From contig JAGXSG010000003.1 of NCBI GenBank assembly GCA_018333995.1, positions 94,461 to 158,460 of the forward strand: a stretch of 64,000 bases of DNA. The letters are read 5' to 3'. The translations under genes and the position numbers were made by a program. This DNA is from Clostridiales bacterium. GTDB taxonomy: Bacteria > Actinomycetota > Coriobacteriia > Anaerosomatales > SLCP01. Shown in pieces: positions 17,565 through 25,857 of the stretch; position 1 is the first letter of the stretch; every line of letters begins with the position of its first letter. The notes under the pieces were generated by a model. It was not told where the DNA came from and made no database searches. It saw nothing but the letters and a program-made list of their open reading frames with translations.

Positions 17565-17718
17565 GGGCCACCTCCTTGGTATCGGACGGTCGCGGGCTTC
17601 ATTTTGCGATTCCTCGACATTGAGCGTACCCTATCGAGGGGGTGACGCTCCACGCGTGAGCGAGTTTGGCAGCTGGGTATATGCATCTCGGCACATCAGC
17701 GCTTGAACGGGGGATCCG

Positions 17719-17910
17719 ATGAGCGAGCCGTACGAAGCACCACTTGATCGAGTGTCGGCAACGACCGGACACGGGGACGGCGGGTCGAGGAAGAGCGTCG
17801 CGACGCGCGCGGTAGACCTCGTCGACACGATCTACGCGCGAGAGGAGCGCGAGAGGCGGCGTGAGTCGCTTGAAGAGGTGCTCGGCAAGGCGAAGGCGGA
17901 GAGCGCCTGA
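17719..17910 (+). CDS. small hypothetical protein (63 aa)
   Basis: An ATG preceded by GGGGGATCCG opens a 63-residue frame rich in charged residues (RAVDLVDTIYAREERERRRESLEEVLGKAKAESA), probably helical and cytoplasmic. It is the only plausible coding content of the 382-base interval between pncB and the CWB2 protein gene. It is short with no recognisable family, so it could be spurious. Confidence 0.4.
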   Translation: MSEPYEAPLDRVSATTGHGDGGSRKSVATRAVDLVDTIYAREERERRRESLEEVLGKAKAESA

Positions 17911-17946
17911 GTCTCGGCGGTGCAAACGAAGACGCTTGCCTGCCCC

Positions 17947-19902
17947 CTACAACGGTTCGTTAAGGACGCGCATAACTTCTTCACGCACACTCTGTGAGAT
18001 CGCTCCCGTTCCGCCTAGGAACCTCACAGCGGTCGTGGTCATACGGTTCGCTCCGAGCACGTCCTTTGTGGGATCGCTCAGCACGAGCGGGTCGGTCAGC
18101 AGCAGCACGCCGCGGTCGCGCCCCTGAAGCACGCCGCCGGCGAGCGCGTCGGGAAACGAGACGCCCGTCGCTATCGCGACACGCTCCCACGACAGGCCGA
18201 CCTCGGCCACGCCCCACTGCGCGACCGACACCGCGGTCTCGTAGCGATTCACGCCGTGTCGCCGCAGGACCGATGGGAACTCGAGCCGGAGCTTCGCTTC
18301 GACTTCGGGTGAAACGGCCCCTATCCCCCCGGTGATGACGACTCGGGTGACACCGGCCGCTTTCATCGCCACGATGGTCTCATCGGCGATGGATGTGCCG
18401 GGTGTCAGGTACAGCGGCCACGCGTGCGCCGCCGCCAGTGGTGAAGCCGCGAGGGCGTCAGGATAGTTGTGCGCTGTGGCGACAAACGCGGTGACATCCG
18501 TCGGACCGCCCACACGCTCCGCGACAGCCCGGGCTGCTACTGCCTCAGCGGTCTTGATGCGATCGATGCCCGCCACTCTGACCCGTGTCGCCGTTGGGAG
18601 CGCGGATGCGAGCTGCTCCACCACCCGAGCGCTGACCGCACCCTCCCCGCCAACGACAAACACGCGGGACGGCCTGATCTCGCCGGTGAGGTAATCGAGC
18701 ACTGCCTGAGGCAACTCGGCGGTTCGCGTGAGCAACAGCGGGCCTCCCACAGCGCGCGCGAGCGCGGAGGCGCCGAGCGCATCAGGCCAGTTCTGACCGG
18801 TCGCGATGACCACGGCGCCCGCGCCAGCAGGATACGCCGCCCTCGCGATGGCGATCGCGGTGTCATAGCGATTCTCACCGGCGAGCGCCACCACGCTCAC
18901 CTTGCCTGCGCCGGCGGCCGTCACATTCAGCGCCTGGTGCGCGCCCCAGAAGTTCGCGTCCGCGCCCGTCCCCCACGGCTGGACGAGATAGGTGTACGTG
19001 GTGCCGGCGACGGCCGTCGTGTCGCTCAGTGAGAGCGCGCTCGTGTGCGAGCCCGGAATCTGCGTCCATGTTGAGCCGCCGAGTGGGCGGCGCCACACGC
19101 GGTAAACGATCGTGCGCGTGTCGTCCGATGTCGTCGCAGTGGACGCTGCCGGCTTGACCCACGACAGGTCGACCCGGCCAGGCACATTCGAGACCGCCTG
19201 CACGCTGCGCACCGGGCCGAAACGGTACCCCGTGACCGAGATGTCATCGATCGTGGGGCCCCTGCCCGTGGCGGGGGACTGACCGGTTCCCTCGACGCGA
19301 TCATCGAACTCGAAGATGATGTGGCCCGCTTGCCGAGAAAGCGACGGGTCGTTGCTCGGCTTCGACAGGTCAAAAGCGCGATTGACCCAGCCTGCGGCGA
19401 TCGAGAAGTTTGCGTACGTGTGCCAGTTGCCAGGATCAGCGGTGCCGTGCCAGCCCACGAGGAACGAAGGCCAATCGGCGGCTCCACGGCTGGGCATCGT
19501 GTACCACATCGAAAGCTGGGACGAGTAGAAATCGGCAAGCTGGGGAAGGGAAAGTGCCGCCCTGCCTGAAGTCTTCGACGGATACGCACTCCAATTGGCA
19601 AGGTTGTTCCCAGCGCACCACAGCCCGTTTGAGCCGCTCCGCTTGCTCAGCGTGATCCTGCCCCACCACGCCGCGACGGGGCTCTGGCTAGGGGCCGGAT
19701 TGGCGCCGATCGTCATTCCCGCCGGCGGATAGGTACCCTCGAAGCCGGTTTCCCAGATCGTCGTTGGAGCGAACTGCGGCGCCGTGGTTCCGTACGCTTC
19801 TTGCGGGCCGGGGAACGTTGACACCGCGAGAGGCACGACCAGCGCAACGACCAGCATGAAGCGGGCAACCGGGCTACCGGTGCAACGGGAGATCGATCTC
19901 AT
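17947..19902 (-). CDS. secreted surface protein: jelly-roll-like N-terminus, Fn3-like domain and three CWB2 repeats
   Basis: 651 residues with a signal peptide (residues about 12-36, FMLVVALVVPLAVSTF). Residues about 45-230 (IWETGFEGTYPPAGM to TIDDISVTGYRFG) resemble a concanavalin/MAM-like beta-sandwich adhesion module. Residues about 235-335 form a fibronectin-III-like module (VDLSWVKPA, YRVWRRPLGG, TYTYLVQPWG). The last 310 residues are three CWB2 repeats with GENRYDTAIAIA, VIATGQNWPDALGASALA, VFVVGGEGAVS and GVNRYETAVSVA. Predicted to be exported and held on secondary wall polymers, with the N-terminal modules facing outward. Its start is 23 bases after the upstream TPR gene on the same strand. 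Confidence 0.85.
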   Translation of the reverse strand: MRSISRCTGSPVARFMLVVALVVPLAVSTFPGPQEAYGTTAPQFAPTTIWETGFEGTYPPAGMTIGANPAPSQSPVAAWWGRITLSKRSGSNGLWCAGNNLANWSAYPSKTSGRAALSLPQLADFYSSQLSMWYTMPSRGAADWPSFLVGWHGTADPGNWHTYANFSIAAGWVNRAFDLSKPSNDPSLSRQAGHIIFEFDDRVEGTGQSPATGRGPTIDDISVTGYRFGPVRSVQAVSNVPGRVDLSWVKPAASTATTSDDTRTIVYRVWRRPLGGSTWTQIPGSHTSALSLSDTTAVAGTTYTYLVQPWGTGADANFWGAHQALNVTAAGAGKVSVVALAGENRYDTAIAIARAAYPAGAGAVVIATGQNWPDALGASALARAVGGPLLLTRTAELPQAVLDYLTGEIRPSRVFVVGGEGAVSARVVEQLASALPTATRVRVAGIDRIKTAEAVAARAVAERVGGPTDVTAFVATAHNYPDALAASPLAAAHAWPLYLTPGTSIADETIVAMKAAGVTRVVITGGIGAVSPEVEAKLRLEFPSVLRRHGVNRYETAVSVAQWGVAEVGLSWERVAIATGVSFPDALAGGVLQGRDRGVLLLTDPLVLSDPTKDVLGANRMTTTAVRFLGGTGAISQSVREEVMRVLNEPL

Positions 19903-19924
19903 CTTGGCCTACCTCGCTTCACTC

Positions 19925-20764
19925 TTATCGGAGCGCATCGGGAAACGCACGAGCGGCAGATACCGCCGCATCCCTCAGCGCAGCGGGAGATTGTCCCGCC
20001 GTGGTAACAACGACCTCGAAGACGAACCTGCCGCGCTTGTAGGCGACAACAGCAAACCGGGTCCCGTCGGTGCCAAAGTACGCGGGCACGCCGTCAATGG
20101 TGACGTTCGCAGAATCATTTGGGTAAGCGATCCGCGTGACATCGCGCAGGAACGCGTCCGCTGCATCGGGAGTCGCTCGATCGTGCACGGAATACAGCGC
20201 GCGCCTCACCGTGCCCACCGGCCCGCCTTCGACAGGATCAGCGGCAACCGAGGCATCCGGCCCGACGACCACAGAAAGCGCGAGTTCGTATCCCGGAACG
20301 CTTGCGGGAAGCAGCACGCCGACGTCGGCTACCGAGCTGGTGAAGCCAGCGTCCGGGTTCATGACCGCGGGAGGCTCATCAAGTGGCGCGCTCGGCTCTC
20401 CGGTTGCGTTCCCCGGTCCGCCCGGCTCAGCGGCCAGAGCGGGATCGCGCGTGATCCGGTCGAGCTCCGCGCGCGCCTGTGCGTTCGAGGGGTCCGCGAT
20501 GAGCGCACGCTCGAGGAGCTCGACCGCGCGTGTCGTCTCTCCGGAAGCGAGCGCGTCCATCGCGCCGACGTAAAGGTCACCGCTGTCGTTGGCGGGAAGA
20601 GCTGTTTGGGGGAGGTTGGGACCAGTGACGTCACGCGGCCCGCTCAGAGCCGAGACGCCAAAGATCACCGCGGCAAGCAGTGCCACCCCCGCCGCGCCGA
20701 GCGCGAACGTGCGCATACGTCCGCCGTCGCGGACAGACGCGCCTTTGGTGTCGCCTTCGCTCAT
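19925..20764 (-). CDS. membrane-anchored TPR-containing protein, unknown function
   Basis: 279 residues. One transmembrane helix near the N-terminus (TFALGAAGVALLAAVIFGVSAL) leaves a short basic cytoplasmic head. A single tetratricopeptide-like pair follows (DLYVGAMDALASGETTRAVELLERALIADPSNAQARAELDRI), then a Pro/Gly/Ala linker. The C-terminal globular domain contains VGTVRRALYSVHDRATPDAADAF and TRFAVVAYKRGRFVFEVVVTTAG. ATG at 20764 is preceded by GGAGGTGAGG. The domain is extracytoplasmic by topology. I do not recognise it. It sits between a P-loop-less ATPase-like gene and a surface protein gene, all minus strand with gaps of about 20 bases. Confidence 0.65.
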   Translation of the reverse strand: MSEGDTKGASVRDGGRMRTFALGAAGVALLAAVIFGVSALSGPRDVTGPNLPQTALPANDSGDLYVGAMDALASGETTRAVELLERALIADPSNAQARAELDRITRDPALAAEPGGPGNATGEPSAPLDEPPAVMNPDAGFTSSVADVGVLLPASVPGYELALSVVVGPDASVAADPVEGGPVGTVRRALYSVHDRATPDAADAFLRDVTRIAYPNDSANVTIDGVPAYFGTDGTRFAVVAYKRGRFVFEVVVTTAGQSPAALRDAAVSAARAFPDALR

Positions 20765-20785
20765 CCTCACCTCCGCCACGCCGGG

Positions 20786-22156
20786 CTACGCTGTCGCACA
20801 CTCTCCGAGCGCTACCGCTCGCGCTACTTCTTCATCGACAGTCTCACAGCCCTTATCGGCCGCTCTCTCAATCGCCTGCTGTGCGATGGCGCAGAAACGT
20901 TCCATGTCTCCATCCGCCGCTTCGATGAGCAGGGGCCAGCCGCCATCCTCAAGTCTGTGCGGCCTGTGGCCCGGGATCGTCGCACACTCAAGCCACCACC
21001 GCACCGCCTCGGCGTCAAATTCACCAGCGCGCTCATCCACCCGGGCCAAGTTGGGAAACGTCCACTCGATGCGCTGCCCGATCCCAAACTGGTCCTCTAG
21101 CTCCGGAGCGGCGTCTTGCTCGGCGAGGAAAACCATCACCCCGTGTTTGCCCGCCATCACCCGGATCTCACTTAGCGCCGCGATGAACTTCTCTTGGAGC
21201 TCTTCCGGGACCGATCTCCAGCTCTCTAGCCCGTCGTAGACAAAGACCACACTGTCGAACCGCAACGTCGCGAGCCGCATGAGCGCCTTGAACGTCTTAC
21301 GCGGAGCCGCGGTGATCTTGAGCTCGGTAATGAGCTGGCCAAACCCTTCGTCGGCGTACGCCTGGATCGCCCGTGCGATGACCGGCGAGTAGTGGGCCCG
21401 GATGTGCGCGATAAGGAATGCGCGCACGGCGATGCGTGGATCGGGCGTTGCGAGAGCGTCGTCGGGTATTGAGCCGCCGAAGGCTCGCGGCGCCCCATCA
21501 GTGAACACATCCGTCTCGGGCGAATCGTCTAACTCCTCAGGCTCCGGGTCGAGCGAGATCTCGCGGATATCGGTGGGCGGGGGTTCGAACCTGGGGGTTC
21601 TCTGTAAGACATACTCGCCAAAGTGCTCTCGCACCGCCGCGATCGGGTCTTTTTCCATCGCGTCCGAGAAGCCCTCCCACGCCTCCCCCGCGACCGGGAG
21701 CCACTCGGAAAGAGATGTGTCGGGCGCCGAGGCGATGGCGCGCACAAGCTCGACGAGTGTGAGCTCAAACGACCGGGTCGCCACGCGCTCGGCCAAGACG
21801 TTGAGCGCGCTCCTGATCCGGCCGACCCGCGCCATGTAGAGCTGCACGTAGCACGGCAGCATGCGCAGTGAGTAATCGACGATCATGCGTTGCTCAGCGT
21901 CACTCTCAGCCGACATGTGGAAGAATCCGGCGACCTCGTTTGATTTCGACACCCACACGACCGAGGCGCGACCTGTCTTTGCAGCGGCAGCCACTGTCGC
22001 GAGCAGCCGGTTCGACTCGGCCTGCATCTCAAGCAGGGTCGCCCGAGACGCGCCCTGACGCTCGTCTCTCGTCGCGAACGGGTTGGCAACCAGACCGAGC
22101 GACCGGTAGCGCTCGGCGGATCCCGCTGTCTCGTGCACGTCGTTCACGACCCGCAT
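20786..22156 (-). CDS. ATPase-like protein lacking a Walker A motif
   Basis: About 456 residues. The N-terminus YRSLGLVANPFATRDER resembles the opening of ORC/ExeA/TniB-type AAA+ ATPases. The strand where a P-loop would come reads ASVVWVSKSNEVAGFF and has no GxxxxGK[ST]. A Walker-B/sensor-like strand is present late (FDSVVFVYDGLESW, then KHGVMVFLAEQD). In between are a helical region (RIRSALNVLAERVATRSFELTLVELVRAI) and an acidic linker (EPEELDDSPETDVF). This suggests a non-catalytic NTPase relative used for scaffolding or sensing (inference). The start is uncertain: ATG 22156 sits directly after AGGGAGGG, and GTG 22147 has better spacing. It is separated from the upstream cytochrome gene by a terminator-like hairpin. 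Confidence 0.6.
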   Translation of the reverse strand: MRVVNDVHETAGSAERYRSLGLVANPFATRDERQGASRATLLEMQAESNRLLATVAAAAKTGRASVVWVSKSNEVAGFFHMSAESDAEQRMIVDYSLRMLPCYVQLYMARVGRIRSALNVLAERVATRSFELTLVELVRAIASAPDTSLSEWLPVAGEAWEGFSDAMEKDPIAAVREHFGEYVLQRTPRFEPPPTDIREISLDPEPEELDDSPETDVFTDGAPRAFGGSIPDDALATPDPRIAVRAFLIAHIRAHYSPVIARAIQAYADEGFGQLITELKITAAPRKTFKALMRLATLRFDSVVFVYDGLESWRSVPEELQEKFIAALSEIRVMAGKHGVMVFLAEQDAAPELEDQFGIGQRIEWTFPNLARVDERAGEFDAEAVRWWLECATIPGHRPHRLEDGGWPLLIEAADGDMERFCAIAQQAIERAADKGCETVDEEVARAVALGECATA

Positions 22157-22229
22157 CCCTCCCTGTAGGCGCCCATCAGGTGACGCAAGCTCACCGACGG
22201 CACTCTCATGTATCGACCAGCCGGGCAAA

Positions 22230-22258
22230 GGGGTCCCGGACCTCGCGTCCGGGACCCC
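22230..22258 (-). terminator. terminator-like hairpin after the hydrogenase-cytochrome operon
   Basis: A perfect 12-bp stem (22230-22241 with 22247-22258) around a 5-base loop, followed on the minus strand by a short T run (TTTG). It lies 48 bases after the hexaheme cytochrome stop and before the ATPase-like gene, so it probably ends or attenuates the hydrogenase transcript. Confidence 0.7.
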
Positions 22259-22305
22259 CTCGTGCGCCGTACGCCGCCATGACAGCACGCGTACGACATC
22301 GACAC

Positions 22306-23595
22306 CTACTTGTTGTGACACCTCTGGCATACGCCTCGGTCGTCGGTCCTGAGCAACGCGCTCGTAAAGGTGGGATCGACGCCCGCGGTCGCGGCGGAAC
22401 TGGCCTCGTAGGGAACGGGAATAAGCGATCCACCGACCTCCCACTTGAGCTCAGCGGAAGCGTAGCCGGTCATCCGCGCTGTCGAGCCGTGGGCGCGGTG
22501 ACACGTCAGGCAACCCATGAAGTCATCGTAGCCCCAATTGCCAGCACGGAACGCGGCATGGTCGCTACCGGCACGCGCCTCAAGCGGGATGAGCGTGTCG
22601 GTGACCACGGCACTGCGCAACCACGAGACGCCGAGGGCGTAGCCAGCCGGATCGCCAGCGGCGAGGGAGACGTTCACCGGGTGACGGTGGAAGGTCTCGG
22701 CCCCAACTTTAGTGGTCTCTGTTGAAGGCAGGAAATCGCCGTAGTTGTAGGTCAGACCCGCAGCGGCATCGTTTCGGACAACGTACGCCTGGTGACACGA
22801 TGCGCACCAGCCAGAGATGCCCTTCTCGGCATCGTTGTTGGTGGTGGCGTACTCGGGCGACGTGTAGTTGGGACGGTAATCGGCCATCTGCGCCGCTCCG
22901 ACCTCATGCTTCTTCCAGCCGACCGCCGGGTAACCCTGCTCGGCCGACACAACGAATGGTGTGGGTGTGTAGTCGTCGATGTACCCTCCCACGACCTGGC
23001 CGTTCACGTAGTCCTTGAGCAGACGGTAGTTTGAGCTGCCGTGGACGTCGTGGCAGCTTGTGCAGGTGAGACTAGTAGCAGCCGGAAGAGCGTTGCCGGC
23101 GCCGTACTGACCCCACGCGGGGTACATCTGGGCGGCAACTACGTCCATGCGGTGAGACGATGTGATCGCCATGAAATCGCCAGGGTTGGCGGGATCTGGC
23201 ATGCTCTCAAAGCCGCCGCCGTTAAGTGTGGCGTTCCATACGGAGTTGGTGTCCCAGCGGAACTCGCCTCCGTTCTGCGGTCCGGACGGACCGCCGTCGA
23301 AGACACCGCTCACGACGTTGGTGGACGCGCCGGGCGCGTTGTCACCGTGACACACGTTGCAAAACTCGCTCATCGTGGTCGCGTTTGAGATCAGCAGGGC
23401 GCTGTGCTCCGCTCTCGCAACGGTATCGTCGGTCCAGGTTAGATCCGAAAACGACGTGTGTGCGCGGTGACAACCGGCGCACGCATCGGTGTCCTTCGAG
23501 TACCCGCCGTGAGGACCGAAGTTGGCAAACGCGACCGCGCTGTACGCAAACAGCATCGCGAGCCCCAGCACGGTCACGACAGAAAGTCTCTTCAT
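22306..23595 (-). CDS. exported hexaheme c-type cytochrome
   Basis: 429 residues with a clear signal peptide (MKRLSVVTVLGLAMLFAYSAVAFA). Six CXXCH heme-attachment motifs are visible in order: CAGCH, CNVCH, CTSCH, CASCH, CLTCH and CQRCH, the last five residues from the C-terminus. Many additional His residues (HSALL, SSHRMD, FHRHPVN, SDHAAF) could be distal ligands for bis-His hemes. There is no membrane anchor beyond the signal. Its ATG lies 20 bases after the hydrogenase large-subunit stop, with GGGAGGTG upstream, so it is the third gene of the operon and the likely electron acceptor of the enzyme (inference). A terminator-like hairpin follows. Confidence 0.9.
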   Translation of the reverse strand: MKRLSVVTVLGLAMLFAYSAVAFANFGPHGGYSKDTDACAGCHRAHTSFSDLTWTDDTVARAEHSALLISNATTMSEFCNVCHGDNAPGASTNVVSGVFDGGPSGPQNGGEFRWDTNSVWNATLNGGGFESMPDPANPGDFMAITSSHRMDVVAAQMYPAWGQYGAGNALPAATSLTCTSCHDVHGSSNYRLLKDYVNGQVVGGYIDDYTPTPFVVSAEQGYPAVGWKKHEVGAAQMADYRPNYTSPEYATTNNDAEKGISGWCASCHQAYVVRNDAAAGLTYNYGDFLPSTETTKVGAETFHRHPVNVSLAAGDPAGYALGVSWLRSAVVTDTLIPLEARAGSDHAAFRAGNWGYDDFMGCLTCHRAHGSTARMTGYASAELKWEVGGSLIPVPYEASSAATAGVDPTFTSALLRTDDRGVCQRCHNK

Positions 23596-23615
23596 CTACT
23601 GCACCTCCCTCATCT

Positions 23616-25829
23616 CTAGTGAACCGCGCACGCGATGCACGGATCGAATGTGTGGGCCACACGCAACGCTTCGACCTGGGAGTGGGTCTCCTGCACAACC
23701 CCGGTTCCGGCCTTCTTGAACTCGGACGTCTCCATACTGTACGGAACACCGATCATCGCCGCCTCCATTGGGCCGAGGTTCTCATCGGCATCCCTGGGGC
23801 TGATGTTCCATGTGGTGGGGACGACGCACTGGTACGAATCGATCTTGCCCTGTGCGCTGCGCGACACGAAGTGCGCGAGAGAGCCGCGCGGAACCTCGGT
23901 GGCGCCGTAGCCTTTGGTAGCGCCTGTAGGCGGCACCTTGTCGCGCCATGTGGATCCGGCGGCGGTGCTCAGGAGCGAGGCGGCCGAATTCCAGCCGGTG
24001 TTAGGATCGGTGACCTTACCACCGAGCAGCTGGACGAGCACAAGCGACTCGAGCGCGCGAGCACGTATGCGGTCCATGACCGAAAGGCCGCCCTTGAGAC
24101 CGTAGACCCAGTTCGCGACCGCGCCGGTGATGACCGCCGAGTCCAGCCCGTATGCCGCGCCGGTGATCGAGCCGTCAACCGCTTCAAGCGCGGCGAGGAT
24201 CGCGGCGTTGACCGTGTAGGTCGCGACCTGATTTGGAAGCGCGCCCGGGGCAAGCGAGAGCAGACCCTCGACCGCGGACTGCCACGGCGTGCCGTAGAAG
24301 TTGAAGTCGATGGTGAGCGTCGCGAGCCCGTCACGTACGCAAGCGACCGCGAGGTCGGCTGCGATCATCGCGGGAGCAAGGCCCGTGGTCGTGGTGGGCG
24401 GCGTGGTGGGCGTCGTGGCTGGATTGCCGACATGGTTGTACGTCTTCACATACGCATCGTAGCCGTCCACGCCAAGCGTGGCGCTGCCAAGCGTGTTGCG
24501 CAACGGCGTGCCATCGACCGGATAGAGTCCGCCGACCACAAGGCGAGCAAGCGGACCACCCTCGCACGGATAGCCGTTCCAGCGCGGCCCCTTGGAGTAC
24601 GTGTACGCGTCGGCCTTGTCGCGCTGGGGCTTGGTGCGCCTGACATCGCCGGGGAACGCCTCTTCATCCGCATCATAGACGGCCGTATCGAGATCAGCGA
24701 TCCCGTACCGCGCGTACTTGATGGTTTCTGTGAGGTTGTTCTCGACGCTAGACGCGCCACCATCGTCGCCGAGGAAGCGGTTGTACACGTCTTGCTTAGT
24801 GGTGACAGTGAAGGAGAGAGCCTCCGTCTCGCGGCCTTCAAGCGGCTTGGTGATCTTCACGCCGCCCGGTAGCTGAAGCTTTGCGCCCATGGTGAGGTTG
24901 TCAGCTTCGGGATACGCGCCCCACGACAGGAAGTTGCCGCAGCCAGCGCCGAAGCCGTAGTCGTTACCTTCGTAGTTACCTACGTCAGGCGCGGTGGCGG
25001 CGTTTGGTACGTTGTTGTTGTACTTGTTGTCGTAGTCGTCGTAGAGAGCCCCGAGAGCGAGAGCGAGCGGCACGTACTCCTTGACGATGAACTCGCGCAC
25101 CTCGGCGGTCATCTTCTTGAACTTATCGAGCTTGCCGGAGAGGTTCTCCTGGCCATCGTTGGTGACACCCCCCGCGACAAAACACGATGTCATCGGCATG
25201 CGGCCTGCGAACAGCGCGCCTGCCTCGAGAGCAACGCGGCGGATGCGAAGCGCTTTGACGTACTGCGTCACTGCCGCGTCCCATAGGCCCGTGGAGAACC
25301 CGTTGGTGGACTTCGCGGGCAGGACACCATCGCTCGTAGACGTGCCGTCGTAATCGGTGTCAGACGGATTCAGCAGCTTCGTGTGATAAAAGCTGCTGTC
25401 AAAGAACGGGGTCCACGGCGGGGTCTTGGGTCCCTGAACGTAGTCGAGTGCTGTCAGGTGGTAGAAGTGCGTGATGCTCGACATGAGCATTTCGGCGGCG
25501 AGCACGATATTGCGGATGTGCACCGCCTTGGGCGGCACTCCGTAACCTGCGCTGTCGGGGCCGGCAAACGTGATGTGTCCTCGGCTGTACCCGAGCGCCG
25601 CGTCTGCCGTGTACGACGCCGTGAGTCCGTGCGGCACAGGGCACACGCCGCAAATCCGCTGCGTGAACGTGATCGCATCGTTCACATCACGGCCAAGCAG
25701 GAAGTTCTCGAATCCGCGCCACAGGTTGCCATGGACATCGGCACCGCTGACCTTGCCATCGGTGACAGTCAGTTTCACGCCAAGATGACCCTCGATGCGT
25801 GAGATCGGGTCGACTTCATAAACAGCCAT
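23616..25829 (-). CDS. periplasmic-type [NiFe] hydrogenase large subunit, enlarged and without C-terminal propeptide
   Basis: 737 residues against roughly 550-600 for group 1 enzymes. The N-terminus has ISRIEGHLGVKLTV. The Ni-binding L1 motif is RICGVC at 58-63 followed by PVPHG, and the C-terminal DPCIAC is at 729-734 in DPCIACAVH. Translation stops straight after His737, so the C-terminal extension normally cut off after Ni insertion is absent. Residues about 440-580 are extra relative to the family and begin near a Thr/Pro-rich stretch (residues 470-482). The canonical downstream helix is recognisable as LSVMDRIRARALESLVL. It catalyses H2 oxidation or production with the small subunit encoded upstream. 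ATG at 25829 has GGAGGG. All four Ni cysteines are encoded as Cys, so this is not a NiFeSe enzyme. Confidence 0.92.
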   Translation of the reverse strand: MAVYEVDPISRIEGHLGVKLTVTDGKVSGADVHGNLWRGFENFLLGRDVNDAITFTQRICGVCPVPHGLTASYTADAALGYSRGHITFAGPDSAGYGVPPKAVHIRNIVLAAEMLMSSITHFYHLTALDYVQGPKTPPWTPFFDSSFYHTKLLNPSDTDYDGTSTSDGVLPAKSTNGFSTGLWDAAVTQYVKALRIRRVALEAGALFAGRMPMTSCFVAGGVTNDGQENLSGKLDKFKKMTAEVREFIVKEYVPLALALGALYDDYDNKYNNNVPNAATAPDVGNYEGNDYGFGAGCGNFLSWGAYPEADNLTMGAKLQLPGGVKITKPLEGRETEALSFTVTTKQDVYNRFLGDDGGASSVENNLTETIKYARYGIADLDTAVYDADEEAFPGDVRRTKPQRDKADAYTYSKGPRWNGYPCEGGPLARLVVGGLYPVDGTPLRNTLGSATLGVDGYDAYVKTYNHVGNPATTPTTPPTTTTGLAPAMIAADLAVACVRDGLATLTIDFNFYGTPWQSAVEGLLSLAPGALPNQVATYTVNAAILAALEAVDGSITGAAYGLDSAVITGAVANWVYGLKGGLSVMDRIRARALESLVLVQLLGGKVTDPNTGWNSAASLLSTAAGSTWRDKVPPTGATKGYGATEVPRGSLAHFVSRSAQGKIDSYQCVVPTTWNISPRDADENLGPMEAAMIGVPYSMETSEFKKAGTGVVQETHSQVEALRVAHTFDPCIACAVH

Positions 25830-25857
25830 CTAGTGTTCCCTCCTTTCTGAGTCCGTC

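Noticed and set aside
23616..23640. NiFeSe hydrogenase with selenocysteine in the C-terminal motif
   Set aside because: The codons in DPCIACAVH are TGC, so these are cysteines.
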